Source of the DNA: Limnomonas spitsbergensis
Taxonomy: Eukaryota; Chlorophyta; Chlorophyceae; Chlamydomonadales
Direction of reading: 5' to 3'
DNA length: 64,000 bases
Assembly: GCA_037349105.1 (NCBI GenBank)
Contig: JAYJMM010000080.1
Coordinates: 1,426,001 to 1,490,000, forward strand
Shown here: in pieces, positions 54,001 through 63,000 of the stretch
How the letters are laid out: every line of letters begins with the position of its first letter
Numbering within the stretch: the first letter of the stretch is position 1
Made by a program: the position numbers and the translations under genes
The notes under the pieces: generated by a model
Databases searched by the model: none
Told to the model about the DNA's origin: nothing
The model's input: only the letters and a program-made list of their open reading frames with translations

Positions 54001-54681
54001 GAAGAGTGACTTCTCCAGCCATTTACTGTTGAGAGGCTTCTCCAGTCACCATGAACTGAAGAGTGACTTCTCCAGCCATTAACTGTTGAGAGACTTCTCC
54101 AGTCACCATGAACTGAAGAGTGACTTCTCCAGACATTTACTGTTGAGTGACTTCTCCAGTCAACACGTACTGAAGAGTGTCTTGTCCAGTCATGCATGAT
54201 TGAGTGGTGTCTCTAGTCAGCAGGTACATAAGAGTGACCTCTCCAGCCATGTAATTATGAGTGGCCTTTCCAGCCACATGTACTCAAGCGTGACTCATCC
54301 AGCCGGCATAAACTGAAGAGTCCCTCATCCAGCCATGGACTTTGAGAGCCTTTTCCAGCTGTTTGTGCTTACACAATGACTCAACCAAGCCCCCATGTAC
54401 TATATACGACGTCTCCCAACTATTTGTTCGACCCGTGCACCTCAGCCCCCATACCCTTCAGTGCCTTCCCTCCACACCTCCACTCACTGCACCCCTCCAT
54501 TGCGGTTTGAATCACGCCTCCCAGCCCCAATGCATTTTAAGCCCAATGCCCTTCTGTTACTTCCCTCGGCTCCTCCACTCACTGCACCCCTCAAATGCCT
54601 TTCGGATCACGTCACCCAGCTCCCATGCATTTTCATCCCCATGCAGTTCAAATGGGCCCCCGGCCAGAGGCTGGAGGGTAG
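39092..54681 (-). CDS. long multi-exon protein with TPR-like segments (one gene or two)
   Basis: Exons in transcript order (partial set): 54583-54681, 51995-52097, 50304-50492 (or 50505), 49272-49383, 47109-47269, 45366-45693 (3' end unsure), 44807-45036, 43325-43450, 42753-42796, 42362-42547, 39958-40094, 39092-39231. It probably continues into 35757-38729. All use GT donors and AG acceptors. TPR-like helices: YELGRRFWHQQEFQKSLEAV, then ELADALILMANSMYELGRRQ with ASIEHLYLALEAI. Exon 47109-47269 has VECPACEHRRELLEAILQRL. Exon 44807-45036 has LIERLFTGDLGYDIPRLRAT and a Gln-rich coiled coil (LAQQQKQHKEMQQQRQQQ). Exon 39092-39231 has LSYVVLKHRRRVSRYLSAGG. TPR repeats usually mediate protein contacts; I cannot name the family. 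No stop or start was found to divide it, so a single gene is an inference from strand and spacing. Nearly all exons have junction arrays. Confidence 0.5.
39725..39957 (-). repeat. 57 bp array of exon donor junction
   Basis: Four near-perfect 57 bp copies of the end and donor of exon 39958-40094. On the minus strand they read GCTGCTGCTGCTTTCAG then GTGAGGCCCTAGTTTAGGGG. The period is 19 codons. Divergence from the true exon (CTGGTCCTGCTGCTGCTTTC) is only a few bases. Confidence 0.95.
40095..40445 (-). repeat. copies of exon acceptor half
   Basis: The acceptor and start of exon 39958-40094 (minus: CAGCAGGCCGCCATGGGGAG, then GACCGCCGGCAGCTGTC) recurs upstream three times: about 40165-40220, 40285-40335 and 40410-40455. 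The same exon thus has donor copies on one side and acceptor copies on the other. Confidence 0.88.
40735..42361 (-). repeat. about 42 bp array of exon donor junction, about 38 copies
   Basis: On the minus strand each unit is GGGGACGGAGGCAGGGGCAG then GTGGGTGTGGACTGATGTGG. It matches the end of exon 42362-42547 (GGGGATGGAGGCAGGGGCAG) and its donor. Units of 42 bp dominate, with 30-41 bp variants lacking part of the middle. A 507-codon plus-strand ORF (repeated PTCPCLRP) is array translation. Confidence 0.96.
43190..43324 (-). repeat. extra copy of exon donor half
   Basis: The second half of exon 43325-43450 with donor (minus: AGCCAGGGATAGACGGGCAG, then ACGCAG with GTGTGCGGACTGGCAGG) recurs once at about 43195-43275 (AGCCAGGGATAGACAGGCAG, then ACACGG with GTGCGCAGCAGGCTGGC). 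Confidence 0.88.
43640..44155 (-). repeat. 30 bp array with two donor-like motifs per unit
   Basis: About 17 almost identical 30 bp units, plus strand TACTTACAGTTACTTACACA with AGTAGCAGGT. On the minus strand every unit reads GTAAGTAACTGTAAGTAACC, two consensus donors. It lies in the intron downstream of exon 44807-45036. A source exon was not identified with certainty. Confidence 0.95.
44177..44806 (-). repeat. exon donor copies and (TCTCC)n pentanucleotide tract
   Basis: Four decayed copies of the end of exon 44807-45036 (minus: GCAGCGATGCGCAACGGGCG then GTGAGCGGGGCAGG) lie at about 44177, 44240-44275, 44325-44370 and 44395-44435. Bases 44565-44735 are an uninterrupted run of CCCCT and then TCTCC pentanucleotides. 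The transcript strand is pure purine (GGAGA repeats). Confidence 0.9.
46250..47108 (-). repeat. 22-27 bp array of exon donor junction, about 35 copies
   Basis: On the minus strand each unit is GGGGGGGCAG then GTGAGAGGGAGGAAG. It matches the end and donor of exon 47109-47269 (GGGAGGGCAG then GTGAGAGGGAGG). Unit length varies through the G run. CAG with GTGAGA is close to an ideal 5' splice site. Confidence 0.96.
47290..48430 (-). repeat. 14 bp GGGACTAGGGCTTT array
   Basis: About 75 degenerate units of GGGACTAGGGCTTT on the plus strand with GGACGATAGTTTAAGGGCTA variants forming a higher-order repeat of about 120 bp (48020-48310). It lies upstream of the acceptor of exon 47109-47269. No coding signal. 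Confidence 0.93.
48440..48970 (-). repeat. decayed copies of exon 47109-47269 acceptor half
   Basis: Minus-strand GAGTGCCCATGTGCGAGGAT with TGGCGAGACCTCCTGGAAGC (about 48565-48515) parallels the start of exon 47109-47269 (GTGCCCAGCGTGCGAGCATC, GGCGGGAACTTTTAGAAGC). A second copy lies at 48690-48610, and fainter ones to 48970. Confidence 0.7.
49740..50303 (-). repeat. copies of TPR exon donor half
   Basis: The end of exon 50304-50492 recurs at about 50140-50250 (minus: GGCGGCAGACCAGCATAGAG, CACCTCTACCTGGTGGTGAA), at 49990-50120, and as a tail only at 49740-49810 (GTGATGCATAGCTAAATGGT). The true exon ends CATAGCGGAATG before GTGAGT. Confidence 0.8.
49810..49985 (+). repeat. TTCAGCTACA dispersed element copy
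   Basis: Contains GTGTTTCTTTGTTCATGACT, CAGCTACATGTCAGCTACAC, GGCCAGCCCTGCTGCTCTGG, CATAGGCCGGTCAAGGTTTG and GGCCATTGGCGGCCGCGTGG. It sits within the junction copies of the TPR exon. Confidence 0.65.
50735..50900 (+). repeat. TTCAGCTACA dispersed element copy
   Basis: Three TTCAGCTACA-type heads (50750-50810), then CCTACGACCGCAGGTGCCGG, GCAAGCCCCCGCTGCTTGG, CCGTTCAAGGTTTGTCCCAA and TCGGCCCAGTGGAG, where it breaks off. Confidence 0.65.
51400..51994 (-). repeat. about 105 bp copies of TPR exon donor junction
   Basis: The end of exon 51995-52097 with donor (minus: GTGGAGCAATCAATAGCG then GTGAAGCTGTTTCC) recurs decayed at about 51895-51870, 51800-51765 and 51550-51520. The spacer is rich in GGATCTAGATC-like GATC words (ACATCCGGATCCAGTGGTG). 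Confidence 0.78.
52680..54180 (-). repeat. 56-57 bp array, about 25 copies
   Basis: Units on the minus strand: GTCACTCTTCAGTTCATGGT / GTTTGTGGGGC, GGAGAAGTCTCTCAACAGTT, AATGGCTGGAGAA. Two spacer variants alternate in blocks (CACCATGAACT and CCCCACAAACT). Each unit has GGAGAAGTCTCTC, comparable with GGAGAGGTAACTG, a plausible donor at about 52600 in the same direction. Array-translation ORFs run in all minus frames. Confidence 0.95.
54470..54582 (-). repeat. extra copy of exon 54583-54681 donor end
   Basis: The minus-strand end of the exon, GAGGGGTGCA with GTGAGTGGAGG, recurs at about 54480-54500 as GAGGGGTGCA with GTGAGTGGAGG, preceded by ATGCATTGGGGCTGGGAGGC (true exon: ATGCATGGGAGCTGGGTGAC). 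Confidence 0.88.
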
Positions 54682-54699
54682 CTGAGAAGCAGCTGAGTC

Positions 54700-57110
54700 A
54701 CTAAAAAAGAGACACTGCTCTGTATCATACTGGAGGATCAGCTCACGGCCCTACGCTAGCCTTTCTTTTACGTAGGTGTACTACGTATGCCCCTCCCCCC
54801 GGCATCATGCAAGACGCATGATACGTGGATGCGCTGAACCTTAAAGCTGGATCTATACACCAAAATTGGATGCTGGATCGAAACATCAGATCTTAATGCT
54901 GGATCAGCTTTCTGGATGAGGATGCTGGATCTTAATGCCGGATACATGGCCATGCTGCAAGCTCATATTCACAACAACCTCCCGTCATCAACATCCTCAG
55001 CCATGCTCCTTTGAGTGACCAGGCTTCCCCACTGCTACTGTATACATGATGCCCCATGCACACGGCCTCATTCATGTCCCTTCCTCCAATTATCAACATA
55101 CGTAGCCATGCGCCTCTACTCAGCCATGGGCCTCCTAGGTGACCATGCTTCCATGTTGCCATACATGCGGCCCCTCGCATGGAGCCCCATGCTCGGAGCC
55201 CCACACATGGAGCCCCGCGCATATTTCCCCCTGCATGGTGCCCCACACATGCAGCCCCATGCATGCAACCCACACATGGAGCCCATGCATGATGCCTTCG
55301 ATCAACCCTAACCATCACCTGCTCTTCATGCCTAATCATAAAGCTGAACTTGACCAACCCAGCCCACCACCTGTTCCTCAGACCTTACCATGCGTGCTAC
55401 ATTTCATCTGCCCCTCCCACCAGGCCATCACCTTGCATGCTACCCCTCCCTCCTCACCATGCTGGATCGCTCGACGCCCAATTTTGCAGCGTTCCTAGCT
55501 TCATGTGTGCTGGCACCTCGCACTGCCGATCTGGCTCCATCTGCGGATTGGATACAGGCAGCAGCAGTAGCAGAGTAGGCAGGTTCGAGTAAGGGGGGGG
55601 TCAACGTGGGTTTCAAGTTCGCAGAGGCCGATCCCGACACAGGCAAGCAACGGCCTCCATATCGCGGTTGTGAAGCTGGGAGTTTTTGGCCGGAGTGGTT
55701 AGGCGCGCGGGAGGCATGCGGGGGAAGCGGAGGGCACGCGTCCCGAAGATGGAGGCGTTTTACGATGAGCAGGGGGCATGACGGCTGCTTGAATCGCACC
55801 TTGCAATATAGGTTCCTGACTGCCAGTGACGCGACGTGGGCGGTGGCCTCCATGCGCCACACCGAGTGCAAGTGCACGTCCATGCCGGTACCCTGAGTAG
55901 GCGCAGAGGGCGCGAGGGTTCTTGTGTGGGCATGGCAGCGCAGGTGCAAGAGGGCACGACCGGCAGATAAATGCCGGTAGATAGCATTGGGTGGGAGATT
56001 TTGCTGACAAAGGGCTGGGCGTGACCCTAAAGGTGATGGCCTCCGTTGGCACCTTAAAAGGATCTCCTCCCCTGCCCGTCGCGTCCCGCCTACCTGCACC
56101 GCATGCGCAGTTGGCTCCACCTTAACCAGTAGCAGCGAGATTATTAAGACGATGGCGCACGGCTTCACACCAGCGCCAGCGCACGTCTCAAAACAGGTGA
56201 GCCTGGGGCGTGGCCCAGCGAACCCCATTCGTCGCATTGGCTGTGCTGGAAGCTTCACTGCGCCTCCTCCTGTCCTATGCTCGTGAGCTGCTGGGGGCGG
56301 GGATGATAAAACCATCGATCCATGATGGCTGTACAGCGCTGCCGTACTCTTACGTGTTCTGCGATTTTTGAAGCAAGAGGGCGGAAAATTGGGATTCAAA
56401 TCCTTCAATACCCCTGAATACACTATTCCACCAAGAAAGCATTGCAGCCAAACATAAGGATATTGCATAATTACGCGACAGTAGAGACGCTGTGGAATGA
56501 GGTCATTATTACTAATATTGTCGTCTGCTGTTATCTAGCTGTTGTTGTTGCGAAATATCTCATAGTTTTTACAGCACATCAGCGCGAAGCCTCCATTCTT
56601 GGAAAGAAAAAGGTCGTCACCAGACAATACGAATCGATTGTGATGATGGGGCGCAACGCGCGGGAGAACCAGCAGCTTCCAACGACGTTTTTGTCGAGTG
56701 GAACAAACATGCCCATCTGAGTTCCAACAAGTCACGTTAACCCAGGCGTTTGGGCTTTCATGATCACCCTCCACGCTATGAAGCAAGAGCGCCGGAGGCT
56801 CTGGGAGCCTTGGAAACGTGCCCTACCTGGGAACCCCGGAAACGGGCTACCTAGCTGCTTCCCAGGCCGCAGTAGCCTGGCTCTGATACTTTCTTCAAGA
56901 CTTTGTGGACCTCCAAACCATCCTGTCACCACAAGCAACACTGGTTGGGGAGGGCGGCGGCCCCAGCACCCCGGGACCCGGCTGGTGTCACCCCTGCTGC
57001 CGACCCTCCGTCGTCCTACACCTTCACCGTGGGCCTTTCGTGACATATCAGCGCACCGCACAAATCACTGCATCATGAGTTTCTTTGTCAGTTTCTTGAA
57101 TTTACTGATT
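54700..57110. other. unassigned region between genes
   Basis: No firm gene. A 342-codon minus-strand frame (56468-55440) is open but reads as mixed shadow. It contains one hydrophobic stretch (PCAIVLIISLLLVKV). On the plus strand, MAHGFTPAPAHVSKQ (ATG at about 56151) ends at CAG with GTGAGC, a good first-exon candidate without a clear continuation. Bases 55140-55310 hold ATGGAGCCCC/ACATGCAGCCC repeats. Confidence 0.25.
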
Positions 57111-57346
57111 TGACTGAACTCAGATATATGTCATGGCGTATCAGCGCACCGTGCGTAGTACTGAATTGTCAGTCCCTTTCTGAGGGTTCCTGCAGATGAA
57201 CGCTGTACCTGGAATACTGCTGTTGCAGATGCACTTCTGTGTAAACTCTGATGTCAAAGAAAAGTGTAGTTTCACACTTTTGCTCGTTCTCAGTGACTGC
57301 TTGGCTTTCTGCAGTCACTATTTATTTCTTACTCGAAACCTTGAGA

Positions 57347-57773
57347 CCGTAGACATTCTTTGCCTTCGCGTCAGGCAATTAATTAGAGTTTTTTAACCGC
57401 GGGGCCAAAAAGTAGCTTTTATAAAGCCGCAGGGGCCATAAATACCGTAGTTTCATGTTAATCCGCAAAGCCTCATAAATAGAAACTGGCACTTCGCTAG
57501 CAAGAATACTGGTACTGTAGTGGGTAAGTATGGGGAACTTGTAGGTACTCGGTACTCGGTACTAGGAACTTGGTACTCTACGTATTCCCACCAACCCCTG
57601 CAGTTGCTACGCCTTATCTCGCTAGCGAAGCGCATGCTTTCCGTTGAGGTAGCTTTGCGGATTAACATACGACTGTTGATGGCCCCTGCAGCTTAATAAA
57701 ACTACTATTTGGCCCTGTGGTGAAAACGAAGCTCAAATTATTTGCCTCACGCAAAGGCAAAGAACGTCTACGG
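57347..57773. mobile_element. foldback / MITE-like element, copy 1
   Basis: Ends are inverted: CCGTAGACATTCTTTGCCTT at the left, and GGCAAAGAACGTCTACGG at the right. The arms continue as matching inverted blocks: GCCGCAGGGGCCAT / ATGGCCCCTGCAGC; GTTAATCCGCAAAGCCTC / GCTTTGCGGATTAAC; GGCACTTCGCTAGC / GCTAGCGAAGCGC. Each arm is about 180 bp. No transposase is encoded. Confidence 0.85.
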
Positions 57774-58004
57774 CACTTGAAGCCCCGATATCGACTACTT
57801 ATAGCAATCCGAGAATACCCATTGAAGAGTGCCGAACTCATCTTGAAACAGTGCCGTACTGTCACCGTACTCTATCCCTTTCTCTGAGAACCGACCTAAT
57901 CGACTCATAATCAAGTGAACTGACCCCAGCCACAGATTTTCCCAGCCTTCGTAAGGCTTATTCCAGTCTAAACCTCTGGTTTACCACCACCAAATCCCCC
58001 AACT

Positions 58005-58378
58005 ACCGTAGATGTCCCAATTTATGCTAATTGGCTTGCGCAGAATAACATACTTCATCAATCAATCATTTTAGGGTCGTGCGGCTTAACTAAATTACTG
58101 AAATCTGACATTTTCGCCTGTGAGTACCCATACCGTACCAAAAGCCCACACTTTCCCACAACGGTCGGTACTCCTATTGCCGAGCTAAGTGCGTTCCCAC
58201 CTACCCTTGCAGCTGCTATGCCTACTCTCGCTAGCGAAGTGCCAGGTTCCATGAAAGAAGCTTCACGGATCAAAATTTAACTATTCATGGCCCCTGCGGC
58301 TTAATAAAAACTACTCTTTGGCCCTGCAGTTAAAAACTTAAGTTCATTGCCTCACGCCAAGGCAAAGAACGCCTACGG
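58005..58378 (+). mobile_element. MITE-like element, copy 2
   Basis: Right half matches copy 1 (CTCGCTAGCGAAGTGCC, ATGGCCCCTGCGGCTTAATA, TTGCCTCACGCCAAGGCAAAG, CCTACGG). The left half starts CCGTAGATG but is otherwise a different sequence shared with copy 3 (TTTTCGCCTGTGAGTACC, CACACTTTCCCACA). TA flanks both ends. Confidence 0.75.
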
Positions 58379-58459
58379 TAATCATCAACAACAATTCCAT
58401 AGGTTCGAAGGCGACTTCCTGATATAGCTTATGAGAACAATCATCCCATCTGAAGTTCG

Positions 58460-58542
58460 CCAGCGGCTGATGATCTCTTGGTGGAATAGAAGTCGCTTCT
58501 GCAGAAGCGATTTCCCACCAAGAGATCATTAGCCGGCGGCTG
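58460..58542. repeat. long perfect-centre palindrome
   Basis: Arms of about 40 bp: CAGCGGCTGATGATCTCTTG with GTGGAATAGAAGTCGCTTC, against GAAGCGATTTCCCACC with AAGAGATCATTAGCCGGCGG. The centre CTTCTGCAGAAG has no loop. It would extrude as a cruciform or form a strong hairpin. Likely a foldback element core. Confidence 0.88.
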
Positions 58543-58730
58543 CTGTCAGCCTGTATTTCGACACCAACTGCAGCTACCAATCACGCTCGGAAGGGTCGAC
58601 TCATCAGGCAGTCTGGTCAACAGTAGAGAATAGTCAGATAAGTAGCCCAGTTTTTTAATCTTAAATTATCAATGGAATCCCAGGCTTACATCTGGGTATT
58701 CCAGTCTTGTACAGCAGTGTCAGAGAATTA

Positions 58731-59111
58731 CCGTAGACTTCTTTGCTTTACACCGTTTTATGTTAATTTGCCCGCGAGGTTTAACCTTTCATCACGTGAG
58801 GGTCTAGCACGGCTTAACTCAGTAATAAAAATCTGGAATTTTCGCCTGTGATTACCAATACCTAACAAATTCCACACACTTTCCCACACCGGTACCGGTA
58901 ATCTTATCGTCATGCTCTCCGCATTACCACCAACCCCTGCAGCTGCTACGCCTTTTCTCGCTAGCGAAGCGCCAGCTTTTCATTTAAGGGGCTTCGTGGA
59001 TTAATATAAAACTATTGGTGGCACCTGCGGGTTAATACCATGCAAATACGTTTTGGCCCGGCGGTAAAAAGCAAATTAATTGCCTCACACGAAGGCAAAG
59101 AACGTCTACGG
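58731..59111 (+). mobile_element. MITE-like element, copy 3
   Basis: Starts CCGTAGACTTCTTTGC and ends GCAAAGAACGTCTACGG. The middle (TTTTCGCCTGTGATTACC, CACACTTTCCCACACCGG, CTCGCTAGCGAAGCGCCAGC) follows copy 2. About 380 bp, non-coding. Confidence 0.78.
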
Positions 59112-59258
59112 TGATCATATTCCTGAAGTCTTAGCACATTGAGAAGAAATAAATAGTTATGTATAGCCCCTATTTAATTACTCATTGAGGTACTAGCTGT
59201 GACTTCAGGAGCATGCTAGCCCATAGGGCTGGGCCCGCTTAAGGGCTGGGCCTGCTAA

Positions 59259-59671
59259 GAGGTCGGTCAGACTGCGTTACGTTTGGGGTTGCGTCAGGAA
59301 AAAGTGCAAACGCGATGCCGGTCACACTACCCAAACGCCAAACGCAACGTGTCAAAACGCGAAACGCAAACGCAGGGGGGGGGGGGGTGACGTTTCGCGT
59401 TTGAGATTTTTCATGAATTCCAGCTTAAGCTTGATCTTAAGCTGGTCACGAACAATATATATGTTACAATGTAAGGAAATATCAACCCCGAGTCGCTGGG
59501 AGACGGAATTCGCACAAAAATGTACCATGCCGTGCCCTGACGTCGTCTTGCCCTGCCGTCTTGCCCAAACGCAGTGTGACCAGTTTAGCGTCAGATTCAC
59601 GCTAAATCCAAACGCAACCCAAACGCAACTGCCAAACGCAACCTCAAACGTAACGCAGTCTGACCGACCCC
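59259..59671. mobile_element. Harbinger-like MITE with TAA target duplication
   Basis: Terminal inverted repeats GGTCGGTCAGACTGCGTTAC (left, continuing GTTTGGGGTTGCG) and its complement at the right (CGCAACCTCAAACGTAACGC, AGTCTGACCGACC). TAA flanks both ends (59256-59258 and 59672-59674), as expected for PIF/Harbinger-type elements (TWA). Subterminal AAACGC/CAAACGC words recur more than ten times at both ends. 413 bp, no transposase. Confidence 0.85.
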
Positions 59672-60037
59672 TAAGGGCTAAGTTATATAGCCCTTAGCCG
59701 CGACAGCCATGCGGCGAGCATGCTGCACTGCGCAGCCAGAGGCGCCTCCCTGCCTTGCATGGCCTTTCTCATGCTGCCACTTGTGAGATGAATGATGCCC
59801 AAGTAAGAACTACCGTATCAACCGGAGTATGAGGACGCAGACATGAAGAACCTAGCAGTTGAAGATGTGTCAGAGTGAACCTGGGTGTGAACTCGTGACT
59901 AGATATCTCCGTTGGTTTCACATACGATACCGGTTTCGGAGGAGAACATGCCGAGTCGGGCACATCACACATGGCACAGGACAAAATATTACTACACATA
60001 AGTAACTCGCACAGTTTTGCAGCGTAGTCTCAGGCCG

Positions 60038-63000
60038 ATGTCTGCCCCGTCAACGTCCGGCCGCGTGCCTGGCCTGATTGGCTTAGCCAGCCAGCACCGG
60101 AGGACCGTGCTGACCGTCGGGGCTGCAGCTCTAGCCACTTACTACGCATACCGAGCATACAACGCATGGCAAATAGAATCCCCGGACTCAAATCCCTCAG
60201 ACCTATCCAGCGCCTCTCCTTCGACCAGTAGCCCCAAGCCCCAGCGCCCTCCCTCCACATTTCAAAAATGGACGCGCGCGCTCACGAACTACAGCGACGC
60301 ACTGGCCTCCATCAGCAGCGCATGTGCCATGCTAGCGACCGATCTGCAAACGTTCCTCACCGCTCCGTCTTCCAATAGCTCGGAGCTGCCTGTGAGCCTC
60401 AGGCAGCTGACGCGCCTGTTGCAGTCGGACGAGGTTCAAACGCTGCTGCAGACCTCAGCGTCCACGCTAGCCAAGGGTGTAGCTGAAGCGACCGCGTCTT
60501 CAGCCTTCGGAGCCCTAGTGCGTGTGTGTTCGTGTGTGTGCCATACCTCGTGAACCATGCTGCATGCATTATGCGCTTGTGTGCCATCCCTCGTGTGCGT
60601 CATGCTTCATGTCCTCAGCACCTTGCGCATGAGATTTCCCTGCATGTCTCGACCATGCATCATGCTGCACGCCTAGCGTACCTGCACGCAGCATTTATTT
60701 CCCCCTTGAGACCGTGCACCTAGGCTCACTCATCCAGCACGCACCATGCCTCTGCTCCTTGCCACCACTCACCCTCACATGGGTTGCATGCATTGCTTTT
60801 TCTCATCATGCACCATTAGCCTGCCCCTCATCACCATGCATCCACGTCCAGCATGCTTTGATGGGGCTCATGCACGGACAACTGAACTTGGCCAGCATAC
60901 CGCATGGGGGCATCTTTTGCACTACCACGAGATGTGAGTGAACAGTGACAAGACAATGGCGATGGCCCCGTGTGGATCCCTTTGAATCAAACAAGTTGGC
61001 TAATAGAAACCTTTTGGCCTTGCTCTGAGGCTTTGTCGTCATTCAGCTCAGCAGCAGCCCTTAAGTATTAAAAATTTCACAAGGCATGGATCCATCGTGC
61101 CTGCTCCCCCTACCGGCAGTGTCTTTGTGTTAATACTCTCTGGACTCTGGCTCATCTCGGCTCCTAACTGCATGGCATGTGCATGGCCATCACACACAAA
61201 CGCTCAGAACAAAGAGAGCATGGCTTATGGTGGGCCACCATAGCAGAGCCTCCGCCTCCCCAACACTCACATCACCCATACCCTTGTTCATAAGTCTGTC
61301 TCTGTCAACACCTCCCACTCCCCATCCCAACGAATCCACCACAGAGTGGTAGCGGTAACAGCGGGCCGTCGACTCTTGAGACGGTGATTGAGGCCGTACT
61401 CAGTGATCGAGGGCGCTCCCTGCTGGGAGTCGCCGTAGGTATCGCCTCCAAGAATGCCACGTCATCGTTCTGCGAGTTCTTGGAGAGGATGCAACAACAG
61501 GTGAGCGAAGTGGCTGTCTGGCTGAGCTGCATGGGGATGCAGGCTGCATGGGTATATGGGATGTAGGCTGTATGGGGAATCGTGCATGTACGATGCATTG
61601 CAATGTAGGCTGCATGGGGAGTTGGGGATGTAGGCCGCATCGCAATGTAGGCTGCATGGGGAGTTGGGGATGCAGGCTGCATCGCAATGTAGGCTGCATG
61701 GGGAGTTGGGGGTGTAGGCTGCATGGGTATATGGGATGTAGGCTGCATGGGGACTTGGGGGTGTAGGCTGCATCGCAATGTAGGCTGCATGGGGACTTGG
61801 GGATGTAGGCTGCATCGCAATGTAGGCTGCATGGGGACTTGGGGGTGTAGGCTGCATCGCAAGGTAGGCTGCATGGGGACTTCGGGGTGTAGGCTGCATC
61901 GCAATGTAGGCTACATGGGGACTTGGGGGTGTAGGCTGCATCGCAAGGTAGGCTGCATGGGGAGTTGGGGATGTAAGCTGCATCGCAATGTAGGCTGCAT
62001 GGGGACTTGGGGGTGTAGGCTGCATCGCAATGTAGGCTGCATGGGGAGTTGGGGGTGTAGGCTGCATCGCAATGTAGGCTGCATGGGGACTTGGGGGTGA
62101 AGGCTGCATGGGGAGTTGGGGGTGGGTTCCTGATGGGGATGAGTGTCTACGGGCTTTTGGCTCTCCCTGCAACCAACTCTGTGTCCAACTGAATGGCAGG
62201 CGCACCCGATAGCTTTTGCTTGGACTCTGTGAAGTGTGAGGCTGGCCGCCCAATCCCTCACTCTGTGAAGTGTGAGGCTGGCCGTCTAAACCCCCAAAAC
62301 CCGGGGAGCTATCACACACCCGTGACGCTTCGAAGGTTGCGTACCTTGCATTGATTTTTTATTCATGCGGTTCGAATGTCGTCTACTGGTCTAGTCAGAG
62401 GCAGCAATGCTAATCATGGGCATGCACTAGAGTGGGGGCAGACGCCAGGACGTCGCCACAGGACTGGGATTGGGATAATACTGTACCTAGCCTAGGGTCT
62501 GGTGCCCAAGGAAAACTGGGCTTTTTGCACCGATTGGCATCAGCTTTAGGCCAGGATTTGGTGAAGTGTGGCTCGAGGGTATTGCAAATCATGCTGCAAT
62601 ACTGTTTGGCAGGTGGCCGGGGTGTAGCTGACGTGTGGCTGACAGTGTGCTCCAATACAACTTCTGCAGGCTGCTGGGCAGCTGCCTTGGGGCCCATTGG
62701 GACCAAATCTTGACCGACTTCCGGCTGGAGACCCAAGCAACAGTACTTGATGCATGCAGCCACTAGTGATGTAGCTGAAATGTAGCCGAAGATACTAGAA
62801 TGAACAGTGGTGCCTAGAATGCGCTCAGTATGCTGAAACACTGATTTGTCAATTGGCAGGTGGCCACGACATCCTCCGCCACTCCGTCTCAATTTAGCTT
62901 GGAAGCCATCATGGCGCTGCTGGCAAGCGAGCACGGCGACAGGATCATGACACTGCTCATCACCAAGAGCATAAAGGCCGCGGTCACGACGTACATCGAC

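Noticed and set aside
55440..56468. 342-codon minus-strand ORF
   Set aside because: No family resemblance, no consistent composition, and alternative open frames on the plus strand. Kept only as a note in the region entry.
57347..57773. RNA hairpin gene (microRNA-like precursor)
   Set aside because: The arms are about 180 bp each with terminal repeats shared by two neighbouring copies, so a foldback transposable element is the better explanation.
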